Below are positions 56,601-64,000 of a stretch of DNA of 64,000 nucleotides, one piece after another. Numbering within the stretch: the stretch's first letter is position 1; the number at the start of each line of letters is the position of its first letter. The stretch spans positions 32,845,551 to 32,909,550 of the forward strand of contig OX123186.2 in the NCBI GenBank assembly GCA_944739405.2, given 5' to 3'. Position numbers and translations under genes: made by a program. Source of the stretch: Euclidia mi. Taxonomy: Eukaryota > Arthropoda > Insecta > Lepidoptera > Erebidae. The notes under the pieces are model-generated. The model was not told the DNA's origin, made no database searches, and was given only the letters and a program-made list of their open reading frames with translations.

Positions 56601-57195
56601 CACGGCTTATCATCCGCAATCAGATGGCATGGTTGAACGGTTTAACCAATCACTGGAAAGGTACCTGGCGAAGGTCATGGAGAGCAAACAAAAAGATTGG
56701 GACAAGCACATCCAACCATTTCTCCTGTCATATCGCAGTGCGGTCCACGAAACTACAGGAATAACACCAGCTTTTGCCAATTTCGGTAGAGAACTCCGTT
56801 TACCTGCAGACCTTATCACCGGTATTCCACCAGAGTCTCCACGCAATATAACGGATTACGCAACCGAGCTACGCAACAGGATGAACGACGTATACGAGCA
56901 CATCAGGGAATCTGGACAACAGATGTCTGAGAAGATGAAGACTCGCTACGACCGGAAGGCAAATAACAAAGGCTTCGATGAGGGATCATTGGTGTGGCTT
57001 CATAACCCAGTACGAAGCAAAGGAAAATTGGCTAAGTTACAAGCCAGATGGGACGGGCCATATCGCATAATTACCAGGATGAACGACGTTACCTATCGAA
57101 TCCAGAAGGGGTCGCGAGGTGCACCGAAGATAGTTCATGTGGACCGGTTGGCTCGTAACTATGGGTCCAACGATGTTCGAGACGAACACGTTTAA
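53641..57195 (+). CDS. gypsy pol: protease, reverse transcriptase, RNase H, integrase
   Basis: An open frame of about 1184 residues, joined to gag by -1 frameshifting and lacking its own strong start (first codon here GTG). Aspartic protease DTGA at residues 38-41. RT with SMRFCVDYRRLNDITKKDSY, WQFNVMPFGLCNAPATFERL and catalytic YLDD at 452-455. RNase H with FIVDADASNTGIGGVLSQ and YFSKALSKPERNY. The integrase zinc domain has HMGVKKTLTKIRERFYW and WCRKCTSC, and the catalytic core has D903, D963 and E999 (59 and 35 residues between), near VMDYFTKWPEVFAI, HSDQGRNF and GMVERFNQ. A C-terminal KGKLAKLQARWDGPYRI module ends it. All key residues are present. It is probably a metavirid without envelope gene. 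Confidence 0.95.
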   Translation: MLAGNGRAPSISISQPCDGNSLIIEGEINRTPCKLTLDTGASRTVVGFHLARRVLRGCSRNNECVNLRTATGQHITVRGEMEVDLKLGNKVYRHKVIVADIVDDCILGLDFMREYRCEIDVNQGVLKCGSEEVFMEGATSGKVYCLKNVTLQPRSETVVPVCLPGSSGRGNRRVLIEGLEKEASWKIARTLVRGTKVSSVRALNASDKEVLLKKGTELGTYEGAAWMRRCQEQPTSAKVKAARFDVSSLLEDCQSTLSEEEKTKAKKMLNRFADIFSTSDADIGKTALVQHKINTGSEAPIRQRPRRVPVAREREVEVMIDGMVKEGVIEPSSSPWCSPVVLVKKKDGSMRFCVDYRRLNDITKKDSYPLPRIDDTLDTLTGMKWFSTLDLKSGYWQVEIDPRDKEKTAFSTGKGLWQFNVMPFGLCNAPATFERLMERVLMGLIGDACLVYLDDIIIVERTFQDHLRNLEQVLSKIRGANLKLSPKKCALFRRQVNFLGHVVSENGIQTDPDKIIAVKEWPVPENKTQVRAFLGLCSYYRRFVKNFADIARPLHKLTEDRVQFCWNESCDVAFQKLKEHLCTAPILGYPDNEHEFIVDADASNTGIGGVLSQRKGDQEVVIAYFSKALSKPERNYCVTRRELLAVVKTLQHFNKYLLGRKFHLRTDHAALKWLLQFKDPEGQVARWIELLQEFDFVIQHRSGKSHDNADALSRRPCPDQCKHCSRQEAKQAALVRMLKTDLSDEWREALQSAQQDDKDVQPILEWKKSGAPRPKWSDIAAMSPNTKSYWAQWESLVVQDGVLCRKWENARGNQCHLQMVVPKTKVPEVLQLYHNGASGGHMGVKKTLTKIRERFYWLHCRDDVEDWCRKCTSCAAVKGPHTRSRGALKVYNVGVPWERIALDVAGPFPESQDGNEYFLVVMDYFTKWPEVFAIPNQEATTVADKLVHEVFCRFGVPLEIHSDQGRNFESEVFKETCRVMGAHKTRTTAYHPQSDGMVERFNQSLERYLAKVMESKQKDWDKHIQPFLLSYRSAVHETTGITPAFANFGRELRLPADLITGIPPESPRNITDYATELRNRMNDVYEHIRESGQQMSEKMKTRYDRKANNKGFDEGSLVWLHNPVRSKGKLAKLQARWDGPYRIITRMNDVTYRIQKGSRGAPKIVHVDRLARNYGSNDVRDEHV

Positions 57196-57203
57196 GAGGG
57201 AGG
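57194..57203 (+). promoter_or_regulatory. gypsy polypurine tract
   Basis: AAGAGGGAGG lies three bases before the 3' LTR and just after the pol stop. It is the expected plus-strand primer. Confidence 0.8.
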
Positions 57204-57206
57204 CCG

Positions 57207-57660
57207 TGTTACGAATTGAAAATAACGCCATCTATCAGTGAATGGGAGAACTACATGAGATTAGATGTATCGGTTGTTTAAGGCTGTTTCATCTATCCTC
57301 TAATAGATGGCGTTGGTGTAAATAGAACATTTACGCGACATCTAGAAACACGTTACACGTTTCCAGAAATTTCGTGAGTCGTCTCGAAAAGTCTAGTGAT
57401 GTTATCCGGCCAGTATAAATAGAGGGCGAGCGAACGGAACGGACACAGTTCAATTGAATACGGAAAGCGATCAACATCAAGCGAAGGAGAAGTAATTCGG
57501 AAGTGTTTAGTGTTGTTCTTATTAGTGAAGTGGAAAAGTGTGAAATAAGTGTGTTTTTACTGGTTGTGTAAATAAGTGTGTGTAGTGTTTGTGTATAAAT
57601 AAAGTTCAGTTTAAGTGGCATAGTGAGTTATAATTTATCGTCGAACCCCAGCTCGTAACA
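57207..57660 (+). repeat. gypsy 3' LTR (454 bp)
   Basis: Same length and ends as the 5' LTR, with three substitutions between them. Followed by ATAT, then a long TA run. Confidence 0.95.
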
Positions 57661-57665
57661 ATATG

Positions 57666-57742
<77 letters not shown>
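57661..57742. repeat. (TA)n microsatellite
   Basis: ATATGTAT followed by an almost pure TA run of about 70 bases, right after the 3' LTR. The ATAT target duplication merges into it, so the gypsy element probably inserted at or into a TA-rich site. Confidence 0.95.
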
Positions 57743-57837
57743 GTCAACACGCAATTGTAATCATTTCTTGTTATACAATTGCATGTTCTTCACCCCTCCA
57801 GAAATTATATTCCTTCCCTTATTTAACAGTAGTATTA

Positions 57838-58300
57838 GTTGTAGTAGTAGCAATTGTAAAAGTAGTTTCTTTCAACTTGGCTACCGTCGCAGTAACCAAG
57901 TCCTCCTATTCCTTTGTTGTAGCAATAGTTTCCCTCAACTTGGTACCGTCGCAGTATCCAAGTCCTCCTATTCCCTTGTTGTAGTAGTAGTTTCCCTCAA
58001 CTTGGTACCGTCGCAGTATCCAAGTCCACCTTTTCCCTTGTTGTAGTAGTAGTTTCCCTCAACTTAGTACCGTCGCAGTATCCAAGTCCACCTATTCCCT
58101 TGTTGTAATAGTAGTAGTAGTTTCCCTTAACTTGGTACCATCGCAGTATCCAAGTCCACCTATTCCCTTGTTGTAGTAGTAGTTTTCCTCAACTTGGTAC
58201 CATCGCAGTATCCAAGTCCACCTATTCCCTTGTAGTAGTAGTATCCCTCAACTTGGCTACCGTCGCAGTAACCAAGTCCACCTATTCCCTATCTCCCTAG
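57838..58300. repeat. Minisatellite, about 60-bp units, seven copies
   Basis: Units follow the pattern TTGTAGTAGTAGTTTCCCTC, AACTTGGTACCGTCGCAGTA, TCCAAGTCCACCTATTCCC. The TAGTAG part varies in length between units, and single-base differences (TACC/CTACC, CCACC/CCTCC, GTCGCAG/ATCGCAG) mark subtypes. It lies directly left of direct-repeat copy B. The open frame at 57768-58046 crosses it by chance. Confidence 0.9.
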
Positions 58301-58418
58301 TGCTACCCTACCCCTGTTAGGTATATTGTATAGCGAGGCCGTGTACACTGTGGTCACACAGACTGTCACGTATACAACCCTAATCCCTAGTTCCCTAGCA
58401 GTCCCTGGGATCCCTGGG

Positions 58419-58831
58419 CCGGGATATCTGTCGCCGGGAGACCTGCGGCAGACGGAAAGTGTGTAGGATTAAGGTGTAGCGGAGTGGGTTATCTCACTGC
58501 CGGTCGAGCAGACTCACAAGACCGATCATGGTGACGGCTAAGGGTGTCTTGGCCGCAGTGAGAGGTGTGGGGTAGGGTATGAGTCCAAGCCGGGAGTGAA
58601 CTTGTGACTGATTTATTTCTTAAAATTATTGTCTTATATACTAAACTTATTCTATATACACATATATACAAGTATATAGTTGTGTGCCGTCGGTGTATTG
58701 TGCCAATGCAGCATGTTTGAGCCGACCGCCGTACGTGATAAATTAGATGATCTTAAAATATCACGCATCTTCCTCGGTGATAAGTTGGATGTTTGTTGGA
58801 ATGCCAAGAATGTCATGTTCATGTTTGAACA
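58419..58831. repeat. Direct repeat, copy B (413 bp)
   Basis: Same orientation and closely similar sequence to 50924-51338. It ends at GAACA and then switches at once to unrelated AT-rich sequence leading into the transposase. Sequence to its left (CCCTAATCCCTAGTTCCCTA) resembles sequence left of copy A more loosely. Confidence 0.75.
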
Positions 58832-58906
58832 AAATAGATATAGGAATAAATAATATTATAAAGTATATTAGTACATAATGCAATAATACAACAAATAAAT
58901 AAAAAT

Positions 58907-60342
58907 ATGTCTAACTCTGCCCATGCCATTTTCTTTCAGACGTATTCTTCCAGAATGGATAAATTTAAACGTGGAAAGCCACAAGTTAAGTCACAAGCAC
59001 GGCAAATAGTATTTAATGTGTACCTTTATTTCTTAAATGAAGCCAATGTTTTCAAAAAAGACCATGATGGTTATTTAAAAAAAATCAGGACCGTGTTACA
59101 AAAGCTACAGGAACTTCACGACGAACTTTGACTAATATTTTAAACGAAAAAAAACAGAATTAATCAATGAAATTTTCCACACCGAAAAAAGAAAAACCTA
59201 AAAGTAGATTTCGGCTGGGACTTGATGATTTCGACTTCTGTGTTATTCGTAATATGATATACAATTTTCACTTGACGCTCAAAGAACTCCCAACTGTAAA
59301 TAATTTGAGAAAAAAGTTGATCGAAGCTATTAATTTCAAAGGCTGTGCAGAGATTTTAAGGCTGATCTTGAAAGAAATGGGGTTTAGGTTTCTGAAAACT
59401 GATAATAACAGACGGTTACTTATGGAAAAGCATGATATACGTTTAAAAAGGATCAAATATCTCAGAGAAATACAACAGCTGTGGAATTCTGGTAGAAATA
59501 TAGTGTTTATGGACGAGTCATACGTGCATACATCACATACTAAGGGTAAAACTTGACAAGATAGCAGCAAAAAAGTTTTCAAACAACCCATTTCCAAAGG
59601 AGAGAGAATAATTATTGTACACGCAGGCAATGAAAAAGGCTTCGTCCCAGGGGCTCTAATGTTACATAAATGTGTCGACTCAGAAGGTAATTATCATAAA
59701 GAAATAAACGCGAAACGTTATCAAGCTTGGCTACGCAATCAATTGATTCCTAACTTGCCTCCTAATAGTGTGTTGGTAATTGACAACGCCCCATATCATA
59801 ATAAGCTGTCTGTGAAACCACCAAACTCAAACACACCTAAACCACAAATGATAGCTTGGTTACAACAATACAACATTCCGCATGACCTAAAGAAACTGAA
59901 ACCCGATTTGTATGAAATTATAAAAAAACATAAAGAGAAATACACATAATTTGTCATTGACCGTATAATGGAGGAACGTGGGCATCAAATTATACGATTG
60001 CCACCATATCATCCCGATTTTAACCCCATTGAAAATATTTGGTCCCAAATAAAGCAACACGTAGCCAAAAAAAATATTGCAATGACTGTCACGTCAGTTA
60101 AAGATGCTATATTAGAAAAAATCAATAATATAGGACCAGAAGAATGGAAAAAAGTTTGTGATCATGCTGTTAAATGCGAAGATGAATATAGAAAATTTGA
60201 CCCAAGAATCGATAGTTTTTGTGATGAAATGATTATTTACACAGGTGATAGCAGTGAGGAAAGTGTCAATGAACAAGAGCATAATGAAAGTTCTGATGAA
60301 TCTACGATGTCAGGAATAGAGATCCTCCCTGATTCTGATTAA
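58907..60342 (+). pseudogene. IS630/Tc1/mariner-group transposase with 82-residue D-E spacing, broken
   Basis: First frame: RGKPQVKSQARQIVFNVYLY, a helix-turn-helix-like N-terminus. A shift occurs in the A-run near 59080, then ATGTSRRTLTNILNEKK in another frame, then from 59167 a second DNA-binding region (LTLKELPTVNNLRKKLIEA). The catalytic domain has FMDESYVHTS (D at 59512-59514), VIDNAPYHN (D at 59782-59784) and YHPDFNPIENIW (E at 60031-60033). In-frame stops are TGA 59554-59556, probably from a Trp codon, and TAA 59947-59949. There are 82 codons between the second D and the E, which fits the group I recall as DD82E/Sailor. An acidic tail (SSEESVNEQEHNESSDES) closes it. Terminal inverted repeats were not found. 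Confidence 0.8.
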
Positions 60343-60896
60343 TTTTTTTGTAATTGTAATATTATTCTGGAATGATCACTGCTGTAAATACTTTTGAACT
60401 GAGATGTTATGATTAGATTTCTAAGATTTTAATGTAACCTGTGTTTGAAAACCATTTTTCTTCTTCTAATATAAACCTTGTATTACTTAAACCTTCTTTT
60501 CTTCCATCATTACACCAGCTACAGCAAGACACTTAAAAAGTATTATAATCGAAGTAAATCAATTCAACAAAAATTGTAGCATATTCGCTATCGTGTGGTT
60601 TTCTTCACTATTTACTTATATGGAACTATCAAATCAAATTTCTTTACTGATAAATCAATATTTATTTTTTTTAGCACAAAAAACATAATTTTACTAAATT
60701 CTGCACTTAACAACTCTATATACATATCGTCTTCCGACGCTCGGGGAATACGACCGTTGCCGAACAGTGACGAAGATTTCTATGCGCATTATCACTTTGG
60801 GAGACCTGTACTTTGTATTTATTTGTATTATTAAGCACTTAAGCTCTTTACAAAATCGGTCAAAATCATAATGGTCCGATTTTACCTTATGTCATG
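60343..60896. other. AT-rich sequence 3' of the transposase
   Basis: May include the non-coding end of the transposon. The frame 60595-60834 has no recognisable content. Confidence 0.45.
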
Positions 60897-60968
60897 TTTT
60901 GTTTTGTGAAATGTTGACGTACTTTAAAGGGATGCCTTTAAAGTACGTCAACATTTCACAAAACAAAA
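60897..60968. repeat. Perfect 34-bp-arm hairpin, 4-nt loop
   Basis: Left arm 60897-60930 (TTTTGTTTTGTGAAATGTTG and on to AAAGG), loop GATG, right arm 60935-60968, exact reverse complement. No TWA or TA flanks or other transposon signature seen. Confidence 0.95.
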
Positions 60969-61042
60969 ATGATCTGACAAAAAATTGTCCGCATCCAATT
61001 TCATTCATGCCAATTACAATGTTTTGTCACAACAATCCATAA

Positions 61043-61526
61043 GGGTGCTTCTACACGGTGCATGTAGCTGGAGCAAGTAAAGATGCGGGTTACACGCGTG
61101 GGCAATATGCGCAAGCTACTTGATCAAGTTACTCGCTTGTACTTGTACATGGTGCAAATAACTGGAGCAAGTAAAGACGCGGGCTACTTGCGCAAGCTGT
61201 ACCTATGTACAAGTTATTTGTTCGTGGTCAAGAGCTACATGTGCATGCTATTCGCGCGGTAGCTTTATGACTTGAATCGCGTCAAATGTCTCGACGAACG
61301 AAAATTATTTTAAAATCATATGTTAAAAATGTAATTTTAACAGATAACATGCGCGAGTGACCCGCGCGCGTCGCAGAGCACGCGAATTACTTGCGCGGGT
61401 GGCTCGCTTTGGTACATTCTCGAGTCGCTGGACCCGCACATTGTTTTAACCGATATGTTTACGGTGCATGTAACCCGCGCAAGTGCCTCAACATGCTCAA
61501 GCTACATGCGCCGTGTACAAGCACCC
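61043..61526. mobile_element. Harbinger-like MITE, copy 1 (484 bp)
   Basis: Ends GGGTGCTTCTACACGGTGCA and complement of TGCGCCGTGTACAAGCACCC; the TIR is about 35 bp with few mismatches and continues as ATGTAGCT(G/T)GAGCA. TAA flanks both ends (61040-61042 and 61527-61529). The body is full of CGCGCAAGT and GGAGCAAGTAAAG repeats. No transposase. Confidence 0.88.
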
Positions 61527-62940
61527 TAATAATTCATTACAATACACGTTCTAGCGGTGTGCGTCCGCAGCCGTAATAAACGGGCAATTAATTGCAGGGA
61601 ATATTCTGCCAATCTCTCATTTATTACGTCACACTAAATATATTACCGTGAGCACAAACGGCAGAATACAGGCAACAAACGCCCAGGATATAGATGCAAC
61701 AATTAATGCTTAGTATTAATTAGCCTGAAACTGCATATTGTGGGACCTACTAAAGATGTCAAATATAATATTCTGACGATCAAATCCTGGTCTTATTACC
61801 AAATTCATAGCAATGGTTTTTTATATTAATAATTTTAAGATTTAGAATCTGTATGTCTCTTGATGGCAAATAATTTCCTTGTCAGCGATGGCTACTTATT
61901 ATTTTAATGATGAAGATTTATTTTTGCTGCTTCCTAAATAGTTTTGATCCGTCTTCCATTTGTATTATTACGTAATAATCGGGTCGCAAAAAAATTTTCA
62001 TTGATACTTTAGTTAGAATTTGAACCAAACGCTTGTTATGTGTGTTTTTGGAAAAAGCAAGTAAATATTTGGCAAAAACCAAGCCAGAACAAAGTTACTA
62101 ACTTAATTCAGAGGTGTAGCAAACTGAAGTAGTGGACTGGCTACATCAGTCGCAGAACCAATTATGGGTGGAGTAGACAAGTTCCCGCCTAGAGGCCACG
62201 TCTCGGCAAGCGTAGTGTTGGACGCCCTTCTGCTAAATATATCGACGACTTGAGGAGGGAGCTGGTAGTGACTGGATTTCGAAAGCGGGAGATCGGATCT
62301 TGTGGTGTTACCCTGGGGGAGGCCTACATCCAGCTGTGAACTGCATCTGGCTGAAGTGATTTGACAAAAAATCCTTATTATTTCTAATTAATCAAAATAT
62401 AATTGTTTGTAGTTAAATAAGATTTTTGATTTATAAGGTTTTAAGGAAGGGAAGAAATATTCTTTGACCAAAATCGACCAAAAAGAGATTTATTACACCT
62501 ACATCATCCATTTTCTCTCAGCACGAATCTAAGGTAGACTGGGAGATAATGCCTATGCCATTAAGTCCGCCTGTATACTTTGTGTATATAAAGTTTAATA
62601 AATAAATAAAAATCGTGTGTAAATAATGTCATCGTTAATGCATATATTCACCACTGCAAATCATATTGTTATACAGTAGACCAAAAACAAAGTTTCTTGA
62701 TAACAAATTGAATCAGTTTTCAAGAATCATAAGAAACAAGATAATGTTTATACCAAAAAGGTTTCTCAATGCATTGATAACAAAATAAGCTTCGAAGAGC
62801 ATTATACCTACTTGAAAACATCAAACCTTAATTATTTCAAACTGCTCCTTCAATATATTTTGTGATGTCAAACAAGATTTTACGATCCAATTTTGTTTGG
62901 ATTATACTTACGTCAATGTGAACTCTTTTATTGGTCGCAT
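61527..62940. other. Sequence between the two MITE copies, with a LINE remnant
   Basis: Mostly AT-rich. At about 62095-62350 the plus strand gives a decayed RTE-like ORF end: KRSVGRPSAKYIDDLRREL-like text with GEAYIQL and a TASG stop region, then a short 3' end. No intact frame. Confidence 0.5.
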
Positions 62941-62943
62941 TAA

Positions 62944-63427
62944 GGGTGCTTGTACACGGTGCATGTAGCTGGAGCAAGTAAAGGTGCGGGTTATACGCGT
63001 GAGTAATATGCGCAAGCTACTTGATCAAGTTACTCGATTGTACTTGTACGTGGTGCAAATAACTGGAGCAAGTAAAGACGCGGGCTACTTGCGCAAGCTG
63101 TGTGTACAAGTTATTTGTTCGTCGTCAAGAGCTAGGTACATGTGCATGCTATTCGCGTGGTAGCTTTATGACTTGAATCGCGTCAAAATATCTCGACGAA
63201 CGAAATTATTTTATAATCATACGTTAAAAATGTAATTTTAACAAGGAACATGCGCGAGTGACTCGCGCGCGCCGCAGAGCACGCGAATTACTTGCGCGGG
63301 TGGCTCGCATTGGTACATGCTCAAGTCGCTGGACCCGCACACCTTTTTAAACGATATTTTTACGGTGCATATAACCCGCGCAAGTGCCTCAACATGCTCA
63401 AGCTACATGCGCCGTGTAGAAGCACAC
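62944..63427. mobile_element. Harbinger-like MITE, copy 2
   Basis: Same orientation and same internal order as copy 1, with about one change every ten bases. The left end is GGGTGCTTGTACACGGTGCA, and the right end is damaged (AAGCACAC for AAGCACCC). TAA lies at both edges (62941-62943 and 63429-63431, one extra T on the right). Confidence 0.85.
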
Positions 63428-64000
63428 TTAAGTCTTGCTGGAATCTTTTAATATGATACATGATGTATTACGGTTATTATGATACAGTTAAGAAATATCT
63501 TATTTATTGTGGATAGCAAATTTTTTTGGCTAGTTTCTGTAATATTCGGCTATTGAAGTAAGATATATTACTAATGACAATATATTTATTCGTCAATTTG
63601 GCAATGAAAATATAGAACATATTTATGGTTATTACCGCCAAATAATTGCTGAAGACTCCTCCTTCTTAACCTTACTATCTTGATACCCATCCACTTCCTG
63701 ATGTTACGAAAATGCTCATATTATTTTTTGTTAAATACGAAATATTATATGCTTATGCTTCTCTGACTTCATTGAAATATGAATGAAAGATGTATAGGAA
63801 GACAGAATGCGAATATGAATGTGTATGAAGTAGGCGAACATTTTTGATTCTTTTAGGGTTGTATTCACAGAAATAAATAGTAATAGAATGGTGAATGTCA
63901 CGTCATCGCGTACATTTCGCGCGTGCCACATTTCAGCAAGTCCCGCCCACAGTGACGTATAGATAGTGAGGGTCACTAAGGAATTATTATCGATGTGTGT
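63428..64000. other. AT-rich sequence to the window end
   Basis: No gene recognised. The minus frame 63731-63976 has no similarity that I can name. Confidence 0.45.

Larger units (their letters stand above)
51663..57660 (+). mobile_element. Ty3/gypsy LTR retrotransposon, nearly complete
   Basis: Identical-length LTRs (454 bp each) begin TGTTACGAATTG and end GCTCGTAACA, flanked by ATAT (51659-51662 and 57661-57664), the 4-bp duplication usual for gypsy. Inside are a tRNA-Leu-type primer site, gag with two nonsense codons, an overlapping pol one frame back, and a polypurine tract. No env. The LTRs differ at three positions. It sits between the copies of a 413-415-bp direct repeat. Confidence 0.95.

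Noticed and set aside
53641..57195. Possible endogenous retrovirus with envelope gene
   Set aside because: Pol ends 12 bases before the 3' LTR; no third frame exists, so no env.
57838..58300. Possible CRISPR-like repeat array
   Set aside because: Units are contiguous 60-bp tandem repeats without unique spacers, and the context is a eukaryotic genome.
1..64000. A novel multi-gene system such as a defence or biosynthetic cluster
   Set aside because: All long coding regions belong to recognised transposon types, and no set of adjacent host genes is present.

Overview
The window is a gene-poor, AT-rich stretch of insect nuclear DNA, almost certainly from a moth or butterfly. Pointers to this are tRNA-derived SINEs and non-LTR tails of a kind I recognise from lepidopteran genomes, a BEL/Pao and a Ty3/gypsy retrotransposon, TWA-flanked MITEs, and a nuclear copy of insect mitochondrial ND4 plus tRNA-His that only reads through with the invertebrate mitochondrial code. 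No complete single-copy host gene is visible. Two short stretches look like possible exons: a terminal exon near 26.9-27.2 kb and a signal-peptide-like exon near 36.5 kb. The window may therefore lie in introns or intergenic DNA.

Left part (1-20 kb): a SINE; a mitochondrial insertion (about 3.93-5.52 kb) split by another copy of that SINE; a LINE 3' end; then an old, decayed LINE (about 6.5-14.2 kb). The old LINE is interrupted by a complete younger LINE on the minus strand (7521-12307, both ORFs open, 5-bp target duplication) and by a hairpin MITE near 13.1 kb. Next come a SINE with a 15-bp target duplication, a 544-bp terminal-inverted-repeat element, a truncated RTE-like LINE, large perfect hairpins, and a second truncated copy of the younger LINE.

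Middle part (20-44 kb): mostly unannotatable AT-rich DNA. Scattered in it are SINE and RTE tails, a GC-rich retroposon with target duplication, a foldback-like element built of short inverted motif arrays (about 30.2-31.1 kb), a Harbinger transposase fragment, a Harbinger-like MITE containing a hairpin, a second RTE-like LINE and a 5S-rRNA-like SINE.

Right part (44-64 kb): a BEL/Pao provirus-like element (44107-50105) with young LTRs but broken coding; a Ty3/gypsy element (51663-57660) with 454-bp LTRs, open pol, a canonical -1 slippery heptamer and two nonsense codons in a gag repeat array; and a pair of 413-415-bp direct repeats with mini- and microsatellites on either side of the gypsy element. 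Further right are a broken IS630/Tc1/mariner-group transposase with 82 residues between the second D and the E, a 34-bp-arm perfect hairpin, and two direct copies of a 484-bp MITE.

Functionally the window is a record of mobile-element traffic. The SINE family at 0.9, 4.2 and 32 kb ends in the same tail as the RTE-like LINEs at 16-17 and 38-40 kb, so that LINE group probably moved it. The intact LINE and the gypsy pol are the only features with clearly preserved long coding capacity.
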